DNA from: Deltaproteobacteria bacterium
Lineage (GTDB): Bacteria; Desulfobacterota; Desulfobulbia; Desulfobulbales; UBA5123
Assembly: GCA_021788685.1 (NCBI GenBank)
Contig: JAJYKH010000010.1
Span: 1-20,981 of the forward strand
Direction of reading: 5' to 3'
DNA length: 20,981 nucleotides
Below are positions 14,897-20,981 of the stretch, one piece after another (position 1 is the stretch's first letter; each line of letters opens with the position of its first letter). The position numbers and the translations under genes were made by a program. The notes beneath the pieces are model-generated. The model did no database searches, was not told the DNA's origin, and saw nothing but the letters and a program-made list of their open reading frames with translations.

Positions 14897-16639
14897 ATGA
14901 ATCCGCTGGTCGGAAACAGGGCCCCCTCATCGAGATCAACAGCAGAACCCCGGAAGAAAGGGATGCCGTCATCCAAAAAGAAAATCCTGGTGGTTGACAA
15001 CCATCCGCTCATCCTGCGGTTCATGCGCGAGCACCTGCAAAGACAAGGCCACGACGTCGTCGCCGCCGAGGACGCCCTCTCCGCCCTTTCCCTCCTGCGC
15101 GACTTCAGGCCCGAGATTATTTTCGTCGATCTGATCATGCCGAAGATCACCGGCGATCAGTTCTGCCGCATTCTCCGAAGCAAGCCCGAGCTCGAGAAGA
15201 CCTATCTGATCGTTCTTTCCGCCATTGCCGCCGAGGAGCAAACAGATTTCACCGCCTTCGGCGCCGACGCCTGCATCGCCAAGGGCCCCCTCGCCCGCAT
15301 GTCCGGCCACATTGAGGAGGTGCTGGCCCGTATCGACGCGGGGACACTCCGGAGCCATCTTGAGATTATCGGCCTGGAGGGTGTCTACCACCGGCAAATC
15401 ACGATGGAGCTTCTTTCCTCCAAACGCCGCTTCGAAAGCATCCTCGCCCATATTGCCGAGGGGATTCTCGAAATCTCCGACCGGGGCCAAGTCATTTTCG
15501 CCAATCCAGTGGCCCAGAAGATCCTGGGCATTCCCGAGGAAGGGCTGCTCGCCGCCTTCCTTCGCGACCTGTTCCCGGGGGAGCAGCGGGAACGCCTGGC
15601 CGAAATTCTGGAAGGTGAGCCGGCGAGGGGCATCGTGGCCTTGAGCGCCGTTCCCTTCGGAGAGAAATTTCTCGATCTCATTTTTCTGCCGACGATCGAT
15701 GATGATGGCAGCTCCACCCTGATGGTCATCCGCGACATGACCGGCTCCCTCCGGATGCGAAGCGCACTGCGGGATTCCGAGGAGAAGTACCGTCTTCTCT
15801 TTCAGGAAATGATCAACGGCTTCGCCCTGCACGACATCGTTTTCGACTCCGCCGATAAGCCTTGCGACTACCGTTTCCTGGAAGTGAACGCCGCCTTCGA
15901 GTCGATCATCGGCCTCAAGGCCGCCGAAGTGATCGGGAAGACGGTCGGGGAGGTCTTCCCCGAGGACAAGGCGGTCCTGATCCCCAAATACAACAGCCTT
16001 GGGATCGGGCAGCACACGCGCTTCGGCCATTTCTTCGGATGCAGCGGCCGTTATTTCGAGCTCACCCTTTTCCGCTCGGAGAAATCCCGGCTCGCGGTCG
16101 TCCTCAACGATCTCACCGACCGCAAGCGGCTCGAAGAAAAGCTCCACGCCGCATCGATCACCGACGAGCTGACCGGGCTTCTCAATCGCCGCGGCTTCAT
16201 CACCATGTCAGAGCAACAGCTCAAGCTCGCCGCCCGCGAAGGGAATTCGGTCTCGCTGGTATTTGCCGATTTTGACAACTTGAAGAAAATCAACGACGAG
16301 CTGGGGCACAAAGCGGGTGACCAGGTCCTGGCGGCCACTGCCGCCATTCTCCGGAAGACCTTCCGGGAATCGGACATCATCGGCCGCTTGGGGGGCGACG
16401 AGTTCGCCATCCTGCTGATCGGCGCCTCCGGGGCCGACAGCGAGCAGCCGGTCCTGGGCCGCCTGGCAGAGAACATGCGCAAATGGAAGGGGAGTGAGAT
16501 TATCGGTCAAAGTGAGCTTTCGCTCACCTGCGGCCTGGCGCGGATGGACCCGAAGGCCCGGTGCACCCTGGACGAGCTCATCTCCCGGGCCGACCAGCGG
16601 ATGTACGAGATCAAGCGTAAGAAAAAGGAACTGAATTAG
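14897..16639 (+). CDS. diguanylate cyclase with REC-PAS-PAS-GGDEF architecture
   Basis: From ATG 14897 the product has 580 residues. A receiver lies at about 29-144 with phospho-acceptor Asp78 in FVDLIMPK; its acidic pocket is DN rather than DD, as in a recurring family beginning KKILVVDNHP. PAS1 covers about 176-281 and PAS2 about 294-411. A GGDEF domain (about 421-580) starts with DELTGLLNRRGF and has an intact active site GGDEF (499-503). An inhibitory I-site RESD (490-493) lies five residues before it, so c-di-GMP feedback is likely. It should make c-di-GMP from two GTP in response to phosphorylation and PAS input. No membrane segment is present. ATG 14963 has an equally good ribosome site (GGAAGAAAGGG) and may be the real start; the receiver is intact either way. 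Divergent from the HD-GYP pair, with its stop overlapping that of cfa. Confidence 0.92.
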   Translation: MNPLVGNRAPSSRSTAEPRKKGMPSSKKKILVVDNHPLILRFMREHLQRQGHDVVAAEDALSALSLLRDFRPEIIFVDLIMPKITGDQFCRILRSKPELEKTYLIVLSAIAAEEQTDFTAFGADACIAKGPLARMSGHIEEVLARIDAGTLRSHLEIIGLEGVYHRQITMELLSSKRRFESILAHIAEGILEISDRGQVIFANPVAQKILGIPEEGLLAAFLRDLFPGEQRERLAEILEGEPARGIVALSAVPFGEKFLDLIFLPTIDDDGSSTLMVIRDMTGSLRMRSALRDSEEKYRLLFQEMINGFALHDIVFDSADKPCDYRFLEVNAAFESIIGLKAAEVIGKTVGEVFPEDKAVLIPKYNSLGIGQHTRFGHFFGCSGRYFELTLFRSEKSRLAVVLNDLTDRKRLEEKLHAASITDELTGLLNRRGFITMSEQQLKLAAREGNSVSLVFADFDNLKKINDELGHKAGDQVLAATAAILRKTFRESDIIGRLGGDEFAILLIGASGADSEQPVLGRLAENMRKWKGSEIIGQSELSLTCGLARMDPKARCTLDELISRADQRMYEIKRKKKELN

Positions 16640-17754
16640 GACCGGACCTGAATCCCTCCCGGCACCCCTTTTGGCGAAAAAACGATCTGCCAGACCTGGT
16701 TCCGCCGCGCCCGGAAGGTGCCGGCACAGGAAAGCAGGTAGTACTTCCACATGCGGTAGAATCTCTCCCCGTACTTCTCCTGCAGCTCCGGCCAGGACCG
16801 GTCGAAATTGCGGAACCAGGCCATGAGCGTCCGATCGTAATCAGCGCCGAAATTGTGCCAATCCTCAAGGACGAACACCCCCTCCGCCGCAGTGGTGATC
16901 TGGGCTGCGGAGGGCAGCATGGAATTGGGGAAGATGTAGCGGTCGATCCAGCTGTCGGTCCGGATCACCGTCTGGTTGCCGCCGATGGTGTGGAGGAGGA
17001 ACAACCCGTCGGGAACTAGGCAGCGCCGGACCACCTCCATGAAGGTCCGGTAGTTCTTGCACCCGACGTGCTCGAACATGCCCACCGAAAGGACCCGGTC
17101 GAAGGTTTCATGGAGCTGACGGTAGTCCTGCAGCCTGATGTCGATGGGCAGCCCCCGGCAGCTTTCCCGGGCGAACCGGGCCTGCGCGCCGGAAATAGTG
17201 ACGCCCACCACCTCCACCCCGCAGTGCTCCGCCAGGTAACGGGCCGTCCCGCCCCAGCCGCAGCCGATGTCGAGCACCCGCATCCCCGGCTGCAGGCCGA
17301 GCTTGCGGCCGATGAGCCCGAGCTTGGCCTCCTGGGCCTCGTCCAGGGAGTCGGTATTCTGCCAATACCCGCAGCTATATATCATCCGCCGGTCGAGCAT
17401 CCGGGCATAGAGATCGTTGCCAACATCGTAGTGGCGCCATCCAACCTCAAAGGCCCGCCTGCGGTTCTGACGGTTCGTGAGCCTGGCATGGGCATGCCTC
17501 AAACCGTCCTTCCAGGGCCGGAAACGGCCGTCGAGATGAGCCCTCATCAGGCGAGAAAAGCATTCGTCGAGCCGTTCGCAGTCCCACCAGCCGTCCATGT
17601 AGGCCTCCCCCAGCCCCAGCGACCCTTGGGCGAAAACCCTGGGGTAAAGTTTCTCGTTGTGGACCCGGATGTCCCAGGGACGGCCGCCGTTGAGCGCGAC
17701 CCCCGCGTGGGTCAGCAGCTCTTCGACCCTGGGGCGGTACTTCTCTCGGACCAT
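16636..17754 (-). CDS. cfa: cyclopropane-fatty-acyl-phospholipid synthase
   Basis: The 372-residue protein matches the family in length and order. The N-terminal lipid-binding part includes GSLGLGEAYMDGWWDCERLD. The HYDVGNDLY segment (108-116) and MIYSCGYW (124-131) follow, then the S-adenosylmethionine-binding motif VLDIGCGWGG (160-169), EHVG and the C-terminal RMWKYYLLSCAGTFRARR. It transfers a methylene group from S-adenosylmethionine to cis double bonds of membrane phospholipids, usually as a stationary-phase or stress adaptation at the inner membrane. A GGAGG ribosome site (17766-17770) precedes ATG 17754. The stop TAA overlaps the stop TAG of the convergent cyclase gene, leaving no room for a terminator between them. 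A 7-bp hairpin (17816-17837) lies in its upstream region. Confidence 0.96.
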   Translation of the reverse strand: MVREKYRPRVEELLTHAGVALNGGRPWDIRVHNEKLYPRVFAQGSLGLGEAYMDGWWDCERLDECFSRLMRAHLDGRFRPWKDGLRHAHARLTNRQNRRRAFEVGWRHYDVGNDLYARMLDRRMIYSCGYWQNTDSLDEAQEAKLGLIGRKLGLQPGMRVLDIGCGWGGTARYLAEHCGVEVVGVTISGAQARFARESCRGLPIDIRLQDYRQLHETFDRVLSVGMFEHVGCKNYRTFMEVVRRCLVPDGLFLLHTIGGNQTVIRTDSWIDRYIFPNSMLPSAAQITTAAEGVFVLEDWHNFGADYDRTLMAWFRNFDRSWPELQEKYGERFYRMWKYYLLSCAGTFRARRNQVWQIVFSPKGVPGGIQVRS

Positions 17755-17815
17755 AGCATTTCGACCTCCGGTTCACGAATGGATTGGGTCCCTCCCTGGC
17801 TTTTCCCATAGTGTA

Positions 17816-17837
17816 GCAGAAGGGATTTTTCTTCTGC
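17816..17837. other. perfect 7-bp hairpin upstream of cfa
   Basis: GCAGAAG (17816-17822) and CTTCTGC (17831-17837) enclose an eight-base loop. The position lies between the kinase relic and cfa. There is no T tract on the minus strand, so a terminator role is doubtful; a leader structure or nothing are both possible. Confidence 0.35.
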
Positions 17838-17869
17838 AAATCAGGAGCATGAGCAGAATGGCTTCCTTC

Positions 17870-18195
17870 CGTTCTCCAGCGCCCTCGGAAAACCCGGACG
17901 AGGGCCTCGATCTCATAGCGTTTGGCAACCACCTCCACGAAACCGTGCCGGCGGTGGTCGGCCATGACCGGATCTTCGAATAGCCGGAGGTGGTGACCGG
18001 GGGCCGCCTCGGCACTTAGGACAAGGCGGGGCGGCCCCGAAAGGGAGGTTGGGCTGGCATCCCGTTGCCGCCGGATCGAAAAAAAATGGGCGACTTCACT
18101 GGCAGAAGGATTCCCCGGCTGGCCGAAGCCGCGACGAAAGCTGGGTCGGGGAGGAGATCGAGGACCGTGGGGAAAGAATCGGGAGTTGCGGGCAT
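17870..18195 (-). pseudogene. decayed hybrid histidine kinase (PAS start and receiver end only)
   Basis: A plausible original start, ATG 18195, follows CGGAGG on the minus strand and opens a frame whose residues TVLDLLPDPAFVA match the beginning of a PAS domain. The frame then degenerates. Further along the minus strand the end of a receiver domain is readable in two frames: VTTSGYS (to 17977), then, after two leftover bases, DPVMADHRRHGF followed by EVVAKRYEIEALVRVF (to about 17880). Intact hybrid kinases have SGYS-N-DPVMA-x-(Y/H)-R-x-x-GF-x-x-VVAKP-(Y/F)-x-IEAL here, so one base has been lost near 17975. The HisKA and HATPase parts are missing altogether, implying a large internal deletion. 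It is not expected to make a functional protein. The assignment rests on recognising these motifs by eye. Confidence 0.75.
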
Positions 18196-18435
18196 GGAGC
18201 CTCCGGGAGGGTACTCGGCAAACGGAAAACGAAGAACGAAGCGGCGTCTCCGTATGCAGTTCTCTGGGCAACCATTTTCCGGGTCCATGGGAAAGGACCT
18301 GGTCCAAAATTACTTCTGCTGCGGGAATTGTCAAACGCAAATATATGAAATAGCTTGAAGAGATTTCGCGAAAAAGGAAATGTAGAAATGTAGACTGGAA
18401 AGATAACAAACTTTGACAATCATGCAGAAAGTCAA
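18196..18435. other. non-coding remnant region, possible old promoter
   Basis: No credible gene is seen. On the minus strand TTGACA (18329-18334) lies 17 bases from a poor -10, AATTTT (18306-18311). It could be the former promoter of the kinase relic. The remainder is AT-rich without clear structure. Confidence 0.3.
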
Positions 18436-18480
18436 TCCGCAACGCCGTAGATCGGACTTTTTGCGACGCTATCAAAAAAT
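18436..18480. repeat. relic of a dispersed intergenic repeat
   Basis: GCAACGCCGTAGATCGGAC (18439-18457) resembles GCAACGCGGCAATCGGAC in the right arm of the 102-bp palindrome (9911-9928). It continues as TTTTTGCGACGCTATCAA, a form familiar to me from intergenic repeats in related genomes. No matching second arm is visible nearby, so it appears to be half an element. Confidence 0.45.
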
Positions 18481-18519
18481 TCGCCCGAAGAGTCTTCGGC
18501 CTGGAGCTGCTGTTTCCTT

Positions 18520-18549
18520 TTGACCACCATCGGCTCCTTGTGCTGAAAT
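18520..18549 (+). promoter_or_regulatory. possible promoter of pgi
   Basis: TTGACC (18520-18525) and TGAAAT (18544-18549) are 18 bases apart, placing a start near 18556 and a short leader before the ribosome site. A CCGAAG-AGT-CTTCGG hairpin (18485-18499) lies just upstream. The match is moderate and could be chance. Confidence 0.3.
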
Positions 18550-18582
18550 ACAAAGAGAAACCAATTTTCTAAAGGAGCTAGC

Positions 18583-20205
18583 ATGCCCGCCCTCCGAAAC
18601 ATGGATGCCCTTGCCGCGTACGAGAAGCTTGCCGCCCTTTCACGGCACCCGTATGACTTGAGCCGCAGCGCCCCGCCCCCGGACCGGTTCGCTTCCTATC
18701 TTTGCCGGGGAGCGGGGTTCGACCTCTTGTACGCTACCCAGCGGGTGGATGGCCCGGTTTTGGCGGCCTTGCAGGAGCTGGCCGACGAGAGCGGGGCGGT
18801 AGATCAATTCCTTGCCATGAAAAAAGGGGCGGTGCTCAACCGGATCGAGGGCTACGCCAGCGAAGAGCGGCAGGTCCTGCATACCGCGATGCGGGACCTG
18901 TTCGCCGGGCACCCCCACGCGCCGGAGGCCACCAGCCTGGCCCGGGAGGAGCTCGCCAAGCTTGAGGATTTCCTTGCCGGGCTGGAGACGGGCCGGGTCG
19001 CCAACGAGCGGGGAGAAGCCTTCACCGACCTGGTGCACATCGGGATCGGCGGCTCCGACTTGGGGCCGCGCGCCGTTTACCTGGGACTTGCCGCCTTCCG
19101 CCGCCCCGGTCGGAACGTACATTTTATCTCCAATGTCGACCCGGACGATGCCGCCGCCGTTATCAGGGGCCTCGATTTGTCCCGGACACTGGTCAATGTG
19201 GTCTCGAAAAGCGGCACCACCTTGGAAACCCTGACCAACGAGGAGCTGGCGCGGGCCGCCTTCGCCCGGGCCGGCCTCGATCCTCGCCGCCATTTCCTGG
19301 CGGTGACCGGCCAGTCCAGTCCCATGGACAATCCGGAGCGCTATCTGCGCTCCTTTTACATGTTCGGCTTCATCGGCGGCCGGTACAGCGCCACCTCCAT
19401 GGTGGGCGCGGTGATGCTCGGCTTCGCCCTGGGCTACGAAAACTTCATCGAGATTCTCCGCGGCGCGAGCGAAATGGATACCGCGGCCGAGGAGCGGGAC
19501 ATCAGGCAAAACCCGGCCCTGCTGCTCGCCCTCCTGGGCATCTGGAACCGCAATTTCCTCGGCTGTCCGACGGTGGCTATCCTTCCTTACAGCCAGGCCC
19601 TCATTCGGTTCACCGCCCACCTGCAGCAGCTCGACATGGAAAGCAACGGCAAGTCGGTCAACCGCCAGGGGCAAAAAATTCCTTACCCCACGGGGCCGAT
19701 CGTCTGGGGGGAGCCGGGCACGAACGGCCAGCACGCCTTCTACCAGCTCATCCATCAGGGAACCGAGATTATCCCGACCGAGCTGATCGGATTCCGATAT
19801 AATCAATATCAGGAGGACACCCTCATCGAAGGGACGACATCCCAGGAGAAGCTGATGGCCAATCTTCTGGCCCAGTCCCTCGCCCTGGCGACCGGGCAGG
19901 AGAGCGACAACCCCAACCGGCGCTTCGCCGGCAACCGGCCGAGCGCCGTGCTCATGGCCGACCGGTTGACTCCCCGGACCATGGGAGCGCTGCTGGCCCT
20001 CTATGAAGCGAAGGTGGTTTTCCAGGGGTTCGTCTGGAACATCAACTCCTTCGACCAGGAAGGGGTCCAGCTGGGGAAGAAGCTGGCCACCCGCCTGCTC
20101 GACCATTTCGGCCGCTGTCGCCAGGACGCCGCTTATAACGGTGGCATGATGGACCCGGCCGGATGGTCGCTGCTGCAGGCAGCGGGGGTCCCGGCACGGG
20201 AGTGA
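18583..20205 (+). CDS. pgi: glucose-6-phosphate isomerase
   Basis: The 540-residue enzyme interconverts glucose 6-phosphate and fructose 6-phosphate in glycolysis and gluconeogenesis in the cytoplasm. Family landmarks are all present: GIGGSDLGP (154-162), the phosphate-binding SKSGTTLET (209-217), GRYSATS (266-272), MESNGKSV (352-359) and the signature GEPGTNGQHAFYQLIHQG (376-393). The C-terminal region includes the FDQEGVQLGKKLA segment with the catalytic-region lysine. Length agrees with the long PGI family of proteobacteria. AAAGGAG (18571-18577) precedes ATG 18583 at good spacing. It is followed by the Slp lipoprotein gene after 66 bases on the same strand, with no terminator seen between them. 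Confidence 0.98.
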   Translation: MPALRNMDALAAYEKLAALSRHPYDLSRSAPPPDRFASYLCRGAGFDLLYATQRVDGPVLAALQELADESGAVDQFLAMKKGAVLNRIEGYASEERQVLHTAMRDLFAGHPHAPEATSLAREELAKLEDFLAGLETGRVANERGEAFTDLVHIGIGGSDLGPRAVYLGLAAFRRPGRNVHFISNVDPDDAAAVIRGLDLSRTLVNVVSKSGTTLETLTNEELARAAFARAGLDPRRHFLAVTGQSSPMDNPERYLRSFYMFGFIGGRYSATSMVGAVMLGFALGYENFIEILRGASEMDTAAEERDIRQNPALLLALLGIWNRNFLGCPTVAILPYSQALIRFTAHLQQLDMESNGKSVNRQGQKIPYPTGPIVWGEPGTNGQHAFYQLIHQGTEIIPTELIGFRYNQYQEDTLIEGTTSQEKLMANLLAQSLALATGQESDNPNRRFAGNRPSAVLMADRLTPRTMGALLALYEAKVVFQGFVWNINSFDQEGVQLGKKLATRLLDHFGRCRQDAAYNGGMMDPAGWSLLQAAGVPARE

Positions 20206-20271
20206 AAAAAGAACCGATCACGGGGTGGAGGCACCAGTGTGAAGCCCGCCAACCGCTGCAAGGAGGGAATC

Positions 20272-20832
20272 ATGCACCCGCTGAAGACTCTCTGCCTTAT
20301 TGCAGTCGCAACACTTTTCACCATCGCCTGCTCCCCCATTTCCGGACAGTTGCATAAAGAGGCTCTGAAAGTGGATTTCGAGAACCTCATGGGGGAAACA
20401 GACCGCTACAAAGGAGAATTGGTGCTTCTGGGCGGCTACATCATCGAAACCCGGGTCTTGCCCCATGAAACCCGAATGACAGTGCTGCAGGCACCCCTCG
20501 GCTTTGAAGATCGGCCCAAGTCCAAGGACAAGTCCAAAGGCCGGTTCATCCTCATCCAGGAGGGCTATCTCGACCCGCAGGTCTACGAGAAAAACCGGGC
20601 CATCACCGCGGTGGGTACCGTTCTCGGCAAGACCACCGAAAATGTGGACTCCCATCCCTTCCCCATTCTGACCCTCAAGGCCAAGCAAATCTACTTGTGG
20701 CCCAAGGAAGAGGCCTATTATCCTGCATACGGCCCTCCCTACAATCCCTTCTGGGATTATCCATTCTACGGGCGCCCCTTCGGATATCCTTATCCTTACG
20801 GCCCTCCGTATCAGCCTTACTGGTACTGGTAG
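20272..20832 (+). CDS. slp: Slp-family outer-membrane lipoprotein
   Basis: From ATG 20272 the product has 186 residues; AAGGAGGG (20260-20267) fixes this start over a GTG 33 bases upstream. A lipoprotein signal ends at Cys20 (LFTIAC). The mature part follows the Slp pattern: a beta-rich domain with GELVLLGGYIIET, then RFILIQEGYLDPQVYEKNRAITAVGTVLG, and a segment ending IYLWP. Slp proteins are outer-membrane lipoproteins induced in starvation and linked to acid stress in Escherichia coli; their biochemical role is unknown. The last 38 residues are strikingly rich in Tyr, Pro, Phe, Trp and Gly (PPYNPFWDYPFYGRPF and similar), a longer aromatic tail than in the classic member. It may be cotranscribed with pgi. 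Confidence 0.88.
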   Translation: MHPLKTLCLIAVATLFTIACSPISGQLHKEALKVDFENLMGETDRYKGELVLLGGYIIETRVLPHETRMTVLQAPLGFEDRPKSKDKSKGRFILIQEGYLDPQVYEKNRAITAVGTVLGKTTENVDSHPFPILTLKAKQIYLWPKEEAYYPAYGPPYNPFWDYPFYGRPFGYPYPYGPPYQPYWYW

Positions 20833-20936
20833 CCGTTTCGGTCGGGTAGCGGCCCCCCCTTTCCGACAAGCGGCCTCAAGGTGTCCGGCTGGGGTCAGGC
20901 GCCCCTGCCATTCCTGATATTGGAAAAATCTATTGA

Positions 20937-20954
20937 GATTTCCTCTCGGAAATC
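20937..20954. other. hairpin downstream of the Slp gene
   Basis: A perfect 7-bp stem GATTTCC/GGAAATC with a TCTC loop (20937-20954) lies about 105 bases after the Slp stop. No T tract follows. It could be part of a transcript end or of a gene beginning beyond the window. The rest of 20833-20981 shows no coding sequence. Confidence 0.35.
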
Positions 20955-20981
20955 GCTCGTTCCCGCTTGCCCAAAAAGACG

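Noticed and set aside
17447..18553. Minus-strand open frame of 368 codons spanning the region upstream of cfa
   Set aside because: Its last part reads cfa in the wrong frame and its first part is meaningless; only a middle stretch is real, as the decayed receiver-domain relic.
18640..20106. Minus-strand open frame of 488 codons opposite pgi
   Set aside because: A mirror frame of a clearly real gene, with low-complexity composition and no recognisable domain.
1..20981. CRISPR array, insertion sequence or phage genes
   Set aside because: No regularly spaced repeats, transposase, integrase or phage structural proteins were found on either strand.

Overview
The window looks like chromosomal DNA of a moderately GC-rich, Gram-negative anaerobe, most likely a Desulfuromonadales/Geobacterales-type Desulfobacterota. 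The reasons are a multihaem c-type cytochrome cluster with NHL proteins and an outer-membrane barrel, several large sensory and c-di-GMP proteins, an NtrC-type activator and a carboxynorspermidine dehydrogenase. This placement is an inference from gene content; there is no rRNA here to confirm it.

Region 1 (1-6595, + strand) is an apparent operon. It encodes the C-terminal end of an NHL-repeat protein, a large outer-membrane beta-barrel, a parvulin-like (PpiC/SurA) chaperone with a signal peptide, an NHL beta-propeller lipoprotein, and a secreted cytochrome with 11 CXXCH motifs plus one CX3CH. The last two genes overlap by ATGA. Together they look like a module that folds, exports and displays an extracellular or outer-membrane electron-transfer cytochrome. 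The arrangement recalls Geobacter porin-cytochrome and cytochrome-nanowire loci.

Region 2 (6679-9591) has two minus-strand genes, a sigma54 activator response regulator without a partner kinase and a carboxynorspermidine dehydrogenase. They are followed on the plus strand by a tRNA-Lys(CTT) with a plausible promoter and a strong intrinsic terminator. Region 3 (9592-10812) holds a 102-bp palindromic intergenic element, an SlyD-like FKBP isomerase and a small conserved-looking protein flanked by AT-rich direct repeats.

Region 4 (10783-16639) is a signalling island. A membrane hybrid histidine kinase overlaps a REC-HD-GYP phosphodiesterase on the minus strand. A REC-PAS-PAS-GGDEF diguanylate cyclase is divergent from them, so synthesis and breakdown of c-di-GMP face each other across a 342-bp intergenic region. 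The cyclase gene meets cfa tail to tail with overlapping stop codons.

Region 5 (16636-20981) holds cfa, a decayed hybrid-histidine-kinase pseudogene that ordinary gene calling would miss, a relic of an intergenic repeat, pgi, and an Slp-family outer-membrane lipoprotein with an aromatic Pro/Tyr-rich tail.
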